A stretch of DNA of 64,000 nucleotides, taken from NCBI RefSeq assembly GCF_002994745.2, contig NC_037089.1, positions 2,582,001 to 2,646,000 on the forward strand, in the 5' to 3' direction. Origin of the DNA: Rosa chinensis (lineage: Eukaryota > Streptophyta > Magnoliopsida > Rosales > Rosaceae). The notes under the pieces were generated by a model. That model did not search any database. It was not told the origin of the DNA and saw nothing but the letters and a program-made list of their open reading frames with translations. How positions within the stretch are numbered: position 1 is the stretch's first letter; the number at the start of each line of letters is the position of its first letter. The position numbers were made by a program, and so were the translations under genes. Positions 49,135-61,899 of the stretch are shown one piece after another.

Positions 49135-49456
49135 TGTTGTAAACTCTACAATTATGTGGCTGTCCACGTAATTATTTTGGGACAACATGTCATACTCATT
49201 AGTTAGAGTCCATTATGTAAATTGAGGAAACTTGAGATTGATCCACCAAGAAACCATAAGAGTGGTCACCAAGTAATTTTGGGAGTAATCACTAAGTCAT
49301 CTTATGAGTGATCACCAAGTTAGTGTGATCATCAAGTAACTCTACCCCTATTTAAAGGGAACTAATGAGAATGAAAAGACAAACCTCTTTCCCCATTTAT
49401 TATTCTCTCTTCATATTCTCTACTTTCTAGTAAGCAAGTTATCTCATTTTATAACA
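49135..49456 (+). repeat. 5' LTR of the copia element
   Basis: 322 bp, TG...CA ends. It lacks an internal stretch of about 20 bp (CACCAAATAAGTGATCACAA) that the 3' LTR has, and differs by scattered substitutions. Short direct repeats of RRTGATCACYAAGT run through its middle. Confidence 0.9.
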
Positions 49457-49800
49457 CGTTATCAGCACTATAGTCTCTCGTATAAACTTCCGAAGATTCA
49501 AGAGTCATATGGTGCAATTTCGTTCCAGGTAATACTCTTGATCTAGAGTTTAACTTGCTTGTTCTTTGTTCATGTGGTATTCTCCAATATTTATTATGTC
49601 AACCACGAGGATATGCACAATTTGAAATGCAATTGCATCTACAACATTCATTGTGCGAGTGGGGATCAATATTCAAGTTGTTCTAGGCATCTTGCTAGAC
49701 ACACATATCAATGAGGTAAGTACACATTCTTTATCATCTAGACTTATTACAATCCTTGTGTTTGTTTATGCTACATTTAATCATTTATATCCTTATTTCA

Positions 49801-50114
49801 TTAGGAACTGGAAGTTCCTAATTGGTCTATCTCGAACCCGAAGTTTCGAGTGCTAAGTGTTTGAACCCCAAGTTCAAATCACCAAAATTTAGAACACAAA
49901 GTTCCTAATTGGTCTACCTCGAACCCGAAGTTTCGAGTGTTAAGAGTTTGAACCCCAAGTTTAAACCACCAAAATTTGGAACACGAAGTTCCTAGTTGGT
50001 TTGTCTCAAACCTGAAGTTTCGAGTACTAGGTGTTTGACCCGAAGTTCAAACCACCAAAATTTAGAACCAAGAAGTTCTAATAATAAAGTCTCGAATCTG
50101 AAGCTTCGAGTACA
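49801..50114 (+). repeat. 87-bp tandem repeat inside the copia element
   Basis: About three and a half copies at an 87-bp period, starting at about 49834, 49921 and 50007. Each contains GAACCCGAAGTTTCGAG and ACCAAAATTTRGAAC. Confidence 0.8.
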
Positions 50115-50391
50115 TACATGGCTTATTCATATTCAAGCATGAATATGGAAAATGGATGCTCTCAACTAAAGAAAGATGGAGAAGGCATATGTCTTGTAAC
50201 AGTGCGACCACGCACACGATCCTTTGAGATCAAAAATATTTCTCAATTCAAGTTTGACGAGAGCAAAAGTGACATCCATTTCAGGTCTTGCAGACCTAAT
50301 TGAAGGCTCTAGAAGAACTCATATCCTGTTACCAAGTGGTACTTAATTATTCATTCAAGAGGCATTATACTCCTCCAGATGTAGAAGGAAT

Positions 50392-50919
50392 ATGTTGAGT
50401 TTTAAAGATATACGCTTGAATGGGTACCGCATAGAAACCACAAATGAGAATAATGTGGAATATCTTTGCATTACTTCTAATACTGACAGCCAAAGGCGTA
50501 TATTGGAAAGATTGGTTGCCCTTTCATTTGGTTTGTATTATACAACCATTAAGTTAATTGAGGCATACCATGTCGTGAACCAGCAGTTCACTGATCAACA
50601 TATATTTATGTTTTGGCTTCACCGTTTGGGTCACCCCGGATCCACCATGATACGTAGGATCATCGCAAATTCCAATGGACACTCATTGTTGAATAAGAAT
50701 ATTATTTTGCCCAGCAATAATCCTTGTAAAGCATGCTCAAAAGGAAAGTTGAACATGAGGCCATCTTTTTCAAAGGTTAATCTAAATTCTCCATCATTTA
50801 TACAAAGAGTTCAAGGGGACATTTGTGGGCCTATCCAACCGTCTTATAAACCATTTTGGTATTTTATGGTCATGATTGATGCTACTACAAGATGGTCACA
50901 TGTAAATATCATATTTTAG
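50392..50919 (+). pseudogene. Copia gag-pre-integrase/integrase remnant
   Basis: An open frame of 175 codons with the HHCC-type zinc-binding pattern of GAG-pre-integrase, and the first part of the integrase core including the catalytic Asp context MIDATTRWSH. It is cut by a stop at 50917, and the rest of the polyprotein downstream is not open. A second short gag-pre-integrase echo lies near 52382-52579 (WHDQIGHS). Confidence 0.7.
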
Positions 50920-53900
50920 AACATACGGTTCTAATTAGTTAAACTCGAACCAGAAGTTACGAGTAAATATATGATGGAAACTTAATGTTTCCCTATTGTA
51001 AGAGAACTAGAAGTTCCTCAACTTGGTATTACATGAAAATGGGTGTACCGTCTCTCTTCTTATAATTACATGTGAACCTGAAGTTCACTCCACTCTTAGA
51101 ACCTAAAGCTTCTAATTGTATAGACTCGAACCTGAAGTTTCGAGTAGATCTAGAATGAAAAAGTTATAGTATGTGTCACCCTTGAACCTAAAGTTTCGAG
51201 GAAGTTGTTTTCAACACGAGATTATACAAGGACCTAAAGTTCTAAATCCTGACACATTTCATTTATGAAAACATGGTGCCAACAACATAATGTGATTGTG
51301 TTCATGGTCTTTAAAGCTCTGGTAATAACAATAATCTCAGGTCTTGTAGATTTGATTGATCGATGACTCCGGAAGAGTTCATCTAGTGGAGTATAGTTGC
51401 ATTATGCACCTCCAAAAGAGACATATGTTGGAAGAGTTTGCCATCTTGTATGGGTTGTATCATAAAGTCAATTTTGGCATGGCCAAATCATAACCACAAG
51501 AAGTGGAATAGTGGCAAATGAAAAGACCATATAAGTGGTGCCCAAAAAATCATGGGAATGCTTTCTACATGTGAGATGGAATTAAGTATTGGGCATATGC
51601 ATGTTTTGCACTCCATACTACGGTAGATTTTTATCAAGCCACTTTGGAAGAGAAGTGACCAAAGTAAGCACTGAGATGCTTTTAACATGCTTGATATTCC
51701 ACCATGCTATATTACGAGTCCTCCTTTATTTTGGCTAGGATTTCCACCAGAATAATATTAAAATATGGTGTTGTGAATTTTGTGATTGAAAGATATTAGA
51801 ACCTAAAGTTTCTTTATCTTTAATCACATGAGAACTTGAAGTTTCTCAAAGGTATCGCCAAAAAGAGATCGAAACTTGAAGTTTCTTGATCCTTGATTAT
51901 ATGAGAGCTTGCAGTTCTTCAGCAATGTTAATGTGGATCCTCTAAATAAAGTTCATGCTCCTTTTGGAACCTGAAGTTCCCAAAGTTATTTAAACTCTAC
52001 CCAGAAGCTTTAAGTATAATTAAAGGGTCGATCACAAAGAGCATAACTGTTAGCCTCGAACTAGAAGTTTTGAGTGAAATATTGTGACATAAAATTCAAA
52101 GATGTCACATTGTTAAGAACCTATAGTTCTAACGTTTATGGATCCCAATGCATCGTTTCCTTCTAAGTAATTTTGGCGAAAGAAAGAAGGAAAAATATGT
52201 GCTGCAATGATGCGCATGATCTCTAAAGATCAAAAGTAGCTCTCAATATTTATCTTTACCAAGGTAAAAGTAATCTGTTCTAGATCATGTAGATCTTGGC
52301 GGATAGCTCTAGAAGAGCCCACATTTATGTTACCAATATGAAAGATATCATTGTGTTTGGTACCTTCAGTACTCAAAGTGCGTGGTGTATATTAATTGGA
52401 AAAAACATACGTGCTCTCATTTGGATAATATTACACAACAATACAAGGCATATATGGTTATGAACCAGAAGTTCGCCAAGCCAAATACATTAATTTGGCA
52501 TGACCAAATTGGTCATTCATGTTGTGTCAGATTACCAACAAGCTCCAATGAGATTCATTGTTGTGTTAAACAATGGTGATTGCAAAATTTGCTCATGAGG
52601 AATTTTGCCAAGGAGCAGTATTGCACATATGATTTGTTACTTCAATGAGACAATATTCCCGCTGTTAGGGGGAGAAAACAGCGTGAATTAATCATGTCTC
52701 GCATTGGGCCTCGTACCTGAAGTACGACGGGTAATTCATGTTGAGAAAATATATCATTCACGCCTGAGCATGAATCAGTAAATTCATCATGTCTTAAATT
52801 GAGTCTCGTACCTAAAGTACAAAGGATTTATTAATCACTAGTTCTGAAGTGAATTGGTTTACAAGTGACAAAATCATGTGCTAAATACAAACCTCATAGT
52901 TGGGATAAAAAAATTCCCTAATGCATGAAAATATTGTACAAACAGTCTATACCACACTTGAATTATAGAAAACGTGTTGGTCCAAATGACATGATTCTCC
53001 TGCTGAGACTGTCATACTAAAATGTTAGTGCTCCTAACGAGGCTGCACAAATAAAGCTTGCAAAAGCTATTATAAATGATGTCATGGTTGGACATCTCAT
53101 CAAGTATGTCAATCGTCTAAAGCGTGACATATCTATAGGTTCCAAAGTTTCAACTACTGTGAAGTAGAGGTCATAAAGCCCTATATCGCTCTAACGCTCT
53201 AGATGAGATTATGAGTAAACGATCCACATTCTATAAATAAGTTCATCTATGCGATATGACTGTCCTGTAAGAGAAACAAATCTATCGAGAAATGATGAAA
53301 GCCCCATAAGAGGCATGGGTACCCAATATTAATAAGCTATATGGATAGCTAATGCATGCATATGAGAATAGTGGGATCGCAAAATTGATGATCATCGATG
53401 ATTGATATTATCTATGGTAGCTACCAAAATTATCAAGGTCTATGATGACATTGAATCACGTTCTCATACAAAAGTCGACATGATTATTGGCCAAACTGGA
53501 AAAGGACATTTCCTATATAATGATGAACGTGAAATAGTTGAACCTATAGTTCAAACACCAAACCAAATATTTTCTTAACCTGGAAGGTTAAAGATCGGTG
53601 TTTGAGATAATGCGAAATTACATCGCTAGTTATGGCACAAGGTTTCTCAATTGAGATAAGGGTTATGGTTATCAATATAATCTCCTTTTATATATACAAT
53701 TAACTTTGTATCAGTATAATGCCATATATAGCTGTTATGGCAAGTTGGTGTTATGGAGGCTTCATATACCCTAACGCTTTTTGTGTAAAAATTCATCCAA
53801 GCCGAGGAATGCTTGAAGTGTATCTCTAAAGGCGATTACTCATGGATTTAAAAGCGTATCACTATCTCTAAAAGTATAGTGCCATAAAGCATATTTATTA

Positions 53901-54802
53901 ATGCTAATTTCTGAAGGAGTTAGATTGCCCAGAAAGTAGTCCATAAAGAAATCAGAGATCCATAATCTCAATTATGGTGTTAAAGAGCCTCACGCTCATA
54001 GTAAAGTGTTAAAGAGCCTCATGCTCATAGTGAGTACTCAATTCAATCACTGCAAAATGTGCCCTAAGTTGCCTTATTGAGTACTTTAATAAACGAAAGC
54101 ATTCAAATTCAAAATTTGTTGCAACATACTCTGCAAAATGTTATGGGTGTAGTTAGAGCTCCTAAAGAGTCTACAAACTTATTTTCACACATTTGTGTGA
54201 ATGGCTTCTTAAGCCATATAAATCCGTTTATGCTTCATGCATATTCACAAAGGTAAATGTGAAATTTTATCAATATGCATGTTATGATTATTTATCACAA
54301 TCGATCAAAAACATATGGATTTATTACTAATAGGTTTTATGTGGTAAAAGGCTTTAGATATAGCCTAGTTTCCTCTAGTATTGCTCTAACCTTACAGGTA
54401 CAAAAATAAGTGATAAACACTTATACATAGCATACAAGTCACCCTTCAGTGAGAAACATCAAAACCACCGTGCGTGAAAGGTTTTGCATCGTCATAAGGC
54501 TGAAATTCAAGGAGAAAACGCTCATCATCCATATCAAGTCAAAATCTACACATTTGGAAGATGGTGTATAATATCAATGTGCTTCATCAACAATATCATT
54601 GAAGCTTGCAACCATGAGGGGGAGATTCCAATCAGGGGGAGCACCCAAAATCATTCTCAATAGGACATATGCGCGTTGTACTCTTTTTCCTTCGACCAGG
54701 GTTATTTTTTCCCACTGTGTTTTTGTTACCTGGCAAGGTTTTAACAAGGCAACAATAAGCGGGTCCAACACCAAAATTAATTGGTGGACATACAAGGGGG
54801 AG

Positions 54803-55144
54803 TGTTGTAAATACTACAATTATGTGGCTGTCCACGTAATTATTTTGGGTCATGTAATACTCATTAGTTAGAGTCTATTATGTAAATTGAGAAAACTTGA
54901 GATTGATCCACCAATAAACCATAAGAGTGGTCACCAAGTAACCTTGGGAGTGATCACTAAGTCATCTTATGAGTGATCATCAAGTCACCAAATAAGTGAT
55001 CACAAAGTTAGTGTGATCATCAAGTAACTCTACCCCTATTTAAATGGAACTAATGAGAATGAGAAGACACACCTCTTTCCCCATTTATTCTTATCTCTTC
55101 ATACTCTCTACTTTCTAGTAAGCAAATTATCTCATTTTATAACA
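54803..55144 (+). repeat. 3' LTR of the copia element
   Basis: 342 bp, same ends as the 5' LTR. Contains a TATA-like TATTTAAATGG and the terminal CTCATTTTATAACA. Confidence 0.9.
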
Positions 55145-55382
55145 ATGAAGAAGATCTCAGATTTATAGACAAATTGAATATTTCGCCATCTTAGCCATGA
55201 TCATCAAATGATAGATCACGATGTAGATGAAGCAACTCAATCTTTACAGATCACTGAGAAAGCTATTGAGTAGAAACAATGAAGCAGTTGGAGAGCGAGA
55301 GAGAAAAAAAATCAGGTGCAAGCTGATGATGACTTTTTATATGTATGGTGAATAGGAGGGTCGTAAAAAAAGAAGAAAGAAC

Positions 55383-57198
55383 GGGAAAAATTCACCAACG
55401 GTGTCTGGACACTTAGGGGACTTTCAGAATGATACCCGAACTTACAATGTTATCAATATGATACCTGGACTCAATTTTTCTTATCAATATAGTACCTCCG
55501 TCCAATTTCCGTTATGAAACCATTAACTATGATCATGTGTCTCGCACGTGAGGAAAAAAATAAGGGTAAAAAAGACTTTTTCGTATGCCTTCAACCCTAA
55601 ACGAGATCAAACACTCCATTCACTCCAAAAAAAATTCTTCTTCATGCGTTAATTCTAGATTCCATGTGAGAAAAGAAAAAAAAAATAAAAATTCCAGAAC
55701 CAATTCATATTCTTCAACCCAGATCAAATAAAAAGAACAAAAGTCATTCTAAAAAAAAAAGAACAAAGTCACCTAGATTATAGAAAGAGAGATGCCAATC
55801 TCTTCCCTATGGCTGCGCTGGTTGCTTTTCTCTAGACTCCACATGTTGGGAAAATTTCAACCTATATGAAACTAGATCTTCAAAATTCAATTTTTCTTTT
55901 TTTATGCCTCCTTTCTTTCTTCTTCTTTTGCAGTTCTCCGTCTTCTTCCCCTGATTTGAATCATGAAGCTTCAAATCATCTCAGTAGCAGCCCATTCCAT
56001 CTACGTCATGGCCTTAAAGAACACTGGCGCCGCCTTAAGCGAAATCTGCCACGGAGGATCACAGCAGACACAAGAAGAGCTACTCCTCAATCATGACCAG
56101 CGACCACTGGCTCCACTGGCACTGAGCAACCGCCTCCTCCTCCTCCACCGCTCGAACACCTCCCTCCGCCGTCGCCGCCTCTGCCGACCTTCACTCCCAG
56201 CCTGCATGAACGTTTGGTGTATCTTCGGCGACAAATTTCTGGGTTCTTTGTTCTTGGTTTCAAGGTTTGTACGAGTATGAGTTTATGGGTTTCTTTTCTT
56301 ATCAAACAATACTTGAATTAATCAACAAGAACTCAAGTCCAAAATTTCATCTTCAACAATTGATCAGATTTTTTTTTCTGCTGGGTTCAAGAACATGAAT
56401 GAATCAACACTGTTGTGATTCCTTTTTTTTCTTTTTTGCTGGGTTCAAGAACATGAAGATGAAGAATTGTTGGGTTCAAGTGTTGCTAACATGAATTTCT
56501 CTTCTCTAAATTCATGAAGACCATTTCCAATTCGTCTTCTTCCTCTACCAATTTCTCTTGATTAAAGTGAATATTTAGGTTGGCCTTGTGGATTTCTGCT
56601 GAGATTTTGAATATTTTGATTTTTAGTTTCCGATTGTATTGGTTTCTATAGTGATCTTATATGAATCATATAGTGAAAATGCTAGATTTCTAATTGAATT
56701 TTGAAGATCTAGTTTTATATGGGTTGAAATTTTCCCAACATGTGAGTCCGGAGAAAAGCAACCAGCACAGCCATGGGGAAGAGATTGGCATCTCTCTTTC
56801 TATAATCTGGGTGACTTTGTTCTTTTTTTTTAGAATGACTTTTGTTCTTTTTATTTGATCTGGGTTGAAGAATATGAATTGGTTCTGAAATATTTTTTTT
56901 CTTTCTTTTCTCACATGGAATCTAGAATTAACGCATGAAGAAGAATTTTTTTTTGGAGTGAATGGAGTGTTTGATCTCGTTTAGGGTTGAAGGCATACGA
57001 AAAAGTCTTTTTTACCCTTATTTTTTTCCTCACGTGCGAGGCACATGATCATAGTTAACGGTTTCATAACGGAGATTGGACGGAGGTACTATATTGATAA
57101 GAAAAATTGAGTCCAGGTATCATATTGATAATATTGTAAGTTCGGGTATCATTCTAAAAGTCCCCTAAGTGTCCAGACACCGTTAGTGAATTTTTCCC
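55383..57198. mobile_element. Mutator-like element with ~510-bp terminal inverted repeats
   Basis: Bases 55383-55892 and 56692-57198 are long inverted copies starting GGGAAAAATTCAC. They are flanked by an identical 10-bp target duplication AAGAAAGAAC (55373-55382 and 57199-57208), the size expected for MULEs. The 800-bp interior has no transposase. It holds a 105-codon frame (55963-56280) without known homology and a locally repeated TGCTGGGTTCAAGAACATGAA (about 56380 and 56438). The arms remain highly similar, which suggests a fairly recent insertion or arm homogenisation. Confidence 0.85.
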
Positions 57199-57208
57199 AA
57201 GAAAGAAC

Positions 57209-60060
57209 TAAAGAAGAGCAAAGGCGTACTTTCACACACACTGTTACTAAGCCATGGGCATGAAAAATAGTGAATTTTCGGTGGATGACAATGCAGATCG
57301 TAAGATCTGGTTGAGAAATGCAATAAAGAGTGGGATCTTGTTACGTATGGCTTAAACCCTATGCTTGTGTTGGTGCATTCATCCTGGTGACTTGTATAAG
57401 TTGAGCATTGATGGCAGCTGCAAGCAACATTATAGCAATTGGTTCCCAGAAAACCTTTCATTGCAACTTGCCTCCAAGTATTTCAGTTGGAACAAGGACA
57501 AAAACAGGTCAGAATCAAAGTTATTAGTTAATAGTTTCCTTTTATGTTTGTGATTGAGAAATCCTACAGGCCTAGTGGGCTGGCTAGTCCGGTCTGAGTG
57601 AGGTGGCCCTCGTGAACAGTCTGAAAACGATGACCATTAAAACAACGCTCAAGCCACAGATGCTTCAATTCGTTACCTTGGTTAAAAACTAAAAATATTA
57701 AATGGTAAAATGATCCGAATATTCTACGGTACTTCAAAATATTGAAATTTTGAAATCGGAAAACTATACAACTTTAATTTAGGTCCGTGGCTTTCATCAA
57801 GTAGCAAGTGAAAGCCTGATTCATAATTTTTCAGGACATATTTGGGGTTAGGTGGGCTCAATGACAACCAAGTAAATAATAAACTTTATTGTTGGATTAG
57901 ATCGAACAATGACTTGATTGACCTTACTCTCACTCATAAGTTTTTACTTGTACTAAACCGGCACAATACACAATCTGCTTCCACCTCTACATGCGTGTCC
58001 AAATTGGTGCGTGACACTGAGAGTGAGAGACATGGAGAAGAGGAGGAGGAGGGCATGTGTTATCAGCATATGTTATGATCATATGAGATGTGAACCCTAC
58101 TGAGGTAATACATGTTTAGTTTTCTTGATTTGTTCTTCTTCTTTGTCCGAGTTAAAGTAATAGGATCATAAGGCGTTTGATAAAATACTTAACAATGATG
58201 TTTCTTAATTACTCAGCTACACACATAGTATTTAAACCTTCGAATTATTGGGGTTACTTTAGAAAGACGGAAGGAAATGAATTCACTTGCATATATAGGA
58301 GAGTCAAGAGAATGGAACTCATGGTGGAATGAATTCATAATGTAATTCTGATTGACTGTAGTTTTAAACTTTTGAAGATGAAATCTGCATCTATACACGG
58401 GGCGAGGACCCTCTAGCATCCCTGAAACTTTTTCTTCCTTTTTTTTTAACAAGTCACAACGTGTTGATAAAATGCTTAAATTAAACATGTAGACTCTCTA
58501 ATGCCAGACAGCCAGAGAACTGAAACCTTGGCACAGAAAAGCCCAATTCATTGAACATGATCACAATGGTGGACTGACTCTGATCATATATACATGTCAC
58601 CTGAAAAGATATATCATAATCAGATTAGGTGTGTCCTGAGCCCTGACACTGATCCCAGGCTTCCAAGCAATGAAGTAATATATCTTTATTATCCAAAAAA
58701 AAAAATGAAGTGACATCTTTATCAGTCTGAGATCGATAGACCCACGTACAGAGCTTGCAATCAGCTGGAGACAAAGCAAACGCCAAATATTTTGAAGAGA
58801 AACATAAAAAATACTTGTACTTAAACAATTTGCAAGTACCATATGTCAAAAGCAGGTAAAGCTGTGCAGTTTCCTTCGGCACTCACTCAACTTTCAACTT
58901 TGGCTCCCTCTCCTTCTCTGCAGAAATTGTTATCCACTACGCAGTGGCCCCTGTCTTTCTCTCAACTTGAAAATGCCTCTACATAACTAGTGTGCACTTT
59001 GAAACTCTGAAACCGGGAGTCATTTGCCATGTGCTTCACACAATGAGCTAATCATGTTACATTAGTAAGTGTTTGCGGTGTACTCCATACATTGAGCTAA
59101 TTCAATGACTCTCGGGCTGTGGAGTCTCAAGACTCCTGAGCGCACTACAGCACACTAGTTACCGTGCAGCCATTTTCAAGAGCAGACAAGACATGCAATG
59201 TAGTGTCAGGGTAGTGTGAATACTCAATGCAAAGGTTACAGTGCTGTAGCTGCTGCAGAAAAGTTATGTCTCTCTTTTTCTATTTATGGACTGAAATAAT
59301 GCACTCGCTTCAAAATGGTGGGTTAGATTTCTGCATATTTTCTACTAAAACAGTAACACCAACATAAACACCATGAGCTGCACAATGCCACAATGTTTGA
59401 ATTCACTATGTCTAATGTGAGAGGCCCCTGGAGATACCATTTGGATGCGTCAATCTCATCACCACTGACGATACCAATGCATCCAACGGTCCATACGGAT
59501 CGTTGTGGACCACTAATACACCGTTGGGGAGGTTAAGGTACACAGTTGAGGTCATGAGTCGGTCCTTCAATTGCATTATAAGGTCATGCTCCAACTCAAG
59601 TGCAATGGACAAGAGGTACCATCACAAGTTAAAAACTAATAAAGGAGATATTAGAACCCATATCTTGTTTGTCTCATCTTCCAAGTCCTAGAATCTAGAT
59701 AGGTATCTATCTGTGACTTATAATTGACCTAACATTCTTTACCATCATTTAAATTTTTTGGGACGTGATTTTGAATCTGCTAAGTAAGATAGGGTGTCGA
59801 TTTTAAGCTCTTGTTTGTGTCTGGGCCAAATTGCGACATGGGTGTATATATATAAATATATATATGATTATATGGCGAGGGACAAATTTTACAGAGGCAC
59901 AAAATTGATAGTTTGATACCCACCCACAAGCCATAATAAAGTCTTGTTTTAGGTTGACCCCCATCCCTCCCTCACTTGAGAAAAGATTGAACATCAAAAA
60001 CTATGGTAAACTCTCTAAATTATTGGGGGAAGACAAAAGCATTGGAAAGCTACCCTTCCT
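57209..60060. other. Intergenic, possible LINE RNase H trace
   Basis: Mostly non-coding. A short plus-strand frame (57365-57553) with GDLYKLSIDGSCKQ resembles the start of the RNase H-like domain found in plant non-LTR retrotransposons; this is a weak single-motif match. The rest holds AT-rich sequence and a TA run at about 59846-59866. Confidence 0.35.
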
Positions 60061-60273
60061 CTCTCCCCATGTACTACCCAGCAAAAACTGTCCCTTTGCA
60101 CAAACTTAGAGAATGAAGGTGGGGAAATAGTGACAGACCCCATCACTTGTAATTTCTAAAGCTCCATGAGACTCTAGCAAACCCCAGAGACTCAATTTTG
60201 CTTCCTTTGGCCAGCTTCTTTCCTTTTCCTTTTGAGGGCGTTTGGCTATTCTCTGCTTCTGTGTTTATTTAAG

Positions 60274-61899
60274 ATGCCAAGGCCGGGTCCGAGGCCGTAT
60301 GAGTGCGTCAGGCGGGCTTGGCATAGCGATAGGCACCAACCCATGAGAGGCTCCATCATTCAGCAGATGTTCAGGTTCTTCTGGGTTTTGTTTTTGTTTT
60401 GTTTTTGTGCAAAGGTCTCTGCTTTTGTACATTTTGTTGATTGCCCAGCCCCACTGTGTGTTTGATTCAGGGTCGTCAGTGAAGTCCATAGCTCCAAAAC
60501 GAAGAACAACAAGGAGTGGCAGGAAAAGCTGCCCATGGTGGTTTTGAGAGCAGAGGAAATCATGTATTCCAAGGCCAATTCAGAGGTGCTTCTCTTCGAT
60601 TGAGCTGGGTTTTCGGTTAGGATTTTCTTCTTCCATTCAACTTTTCTCAGCTGTCTGCCCTTTTGCTCATTTTGCTTTGTGTTATTGCTTTTAGGCTGAG
60701 TACATGAATTCTGATACACTATGGGATAGAGCAAATGACGCCGTTAACACAATTATTCGAAGAGATGAGGGCACTGAAACCCGGGACCTTTTGCCGCCGT
60801 GTGTTGAAGGTACCATTTTACTCATTTTGTGGCTTGGTGTTATTTTCAATGTACAAGCTTTTGTTTAGTTTGCAAGCAGAATTTTTTTTTTGGTGAAATG
60901 GATATAAACTAGAAGTGTGATTTTGTATGTGTATTGTGGTTCCTCCTCTTTATGCCAGCTGCGCTTAATCTGGGTTGTGTTGCGGTAAGAGCTTCAAGAA
61001 GCCAACGCCACAGTAATCCAAGGAGTTACCTCATTCCGAGACCGCAAGAACCCCCCTCTCCACCCACTAGGATTTTGGATAGACCATCTGATGAACGACG
61101 CCCTCCGTTTTCTCCTCCACATCACCCGGGAAATCAATCAAACTTTGCAAGACCCTCAGCTGTGAGCTCTGCACATTTGGTCCCGGAAGTTCACAGTCAC
61201 GCCAACCAAAGTAGTAACCTGACTAACCCTCGGCATTACCCATTTTCCCTTGAGAATGTTCCTGGTGGCCATAACCAGGTAACAACAATGTCAACCAACA
61301 ACCAATTGAACTTAGGTTCAGTATATCCATTGTATTATGGATCTCACTATCAAACTGAAGCATCCCAGTTAGGTCCTCAGGTCCCAGAAAATGCACATTC
61401 TAGGACTATATATGTTGGTACACCAGTTACATCAATTCAGGAGCCTACCAAGCAGAACATTTTCACCTGTCAAAGGGCTGAAAATATGTCACACAGAATT
61501 CCCCAAGTAGATGTCATGGACATCCAGGAGAAGCCACGAGAAGCAGAATATGATTTATCTTTGAGGTTGGGTCTTGTCTCACATTTATGTACTGATAGAA
61601 GCTTGGCCAGTGAAACGGAAGATATTGGTTCGAGTAATTCTCAAGAGGGCGGAAAGTTCAACGATTATTCACCATCTATAAGTAAGGAGTTCTGTTTCTT
61701 TCCTACTAGGACTGCTTATGATCCCTCTGAGTCCACTTCAAGCATGTGGAATTCAGAGGGTGAAGATCGGAGTTTGGAGCCAACTTTAAAGAAGCGCAAA
61801 GCAACTTTTAGAAACAATGAAGAGGATGGGCAATTTTTCTGCCAGCCACCTGGCCAGCCCAACAAGTTTCCTGGTCGATTTTCAGGGCCAGGTTTGTAG
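60274..61899 (+). CDS. KIX8/9: KIX-domain adaptor with EAR motif (KIX8/KIX9-like)
   Basis: Nuclear adaptor that in Arabidopsis bridges PEAPOD transcription factors to TOPLESS and so limits meristemoid division and leaf size. Four exons join in frame to 423 aa: 60274-60374, 60471-60585, 60695-60809, 60959-61899. The N-terminus (MPRPGPRPYECVRRAWHSDR, then KEWQEKLPMVVLRAEEIMYS and AEYMNSDTLWDRANDAVNTI) is the plant KIX domain, about residues 1-95. The remainder is unstructured and rich in S, P and N, with an EAR motif DLSLRLGL at about residues 309-316 (LxLxL at 310-314) and a basic LKKRK patch near the C-terminus, which ends FSGPGL. No lesion is seen. KIX8 versus KIX9 would need a tree. Confidence 0.9.

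Larger units (their letters stand above)
49135..55144 (+). mobile_element. Ty1/copia LTR retrotransposon, complete ends, decayed interior
   Basis: Two direct LTRs begin TGTTGTAAA and end TAACA, flanked by the 5-bp target duplication ATGAA (49130-49134 and 55145-55149). Just inside the left LTR, CGTTATCAGCAC resembles a plant copia primer-binding site; just before the right LTR, ACAAGGGGGAG is a polypurine tract. The only clear protein remnant (50392-50919) has the GAG-pre-integrase zinc signature (WLHRLGHPG ... CKACSKGK) and runs into the integrase start (GDICGPIQPSYKPFWYFMVM). Order gag-integrase before RT and the terminal layout both fit copia. RT and RNase H regions (about 53000-54500) are too broken to read, and no YVDD motif was seen, so it is non-autonomous. 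Confidence 0.9.

Noticed and set aside
49261..49345. Regularly spaced GTGATCACCAAGT-like repeats that might suggest a CRISPR-like array
   Set aside because: They are short, imperfect, lie inside an LTR and recur in the other LTR; this is a plant genome.
58010..58056. GA/GAG-rich stretch resembling a coding acidic patch
   Set aside because: Short purine-rich sequence with no gene model around it.
59412..59612. Minus-strand 66-codon frame
   Set aside because: No family resemblance, and no splice context or neighbouring exon.
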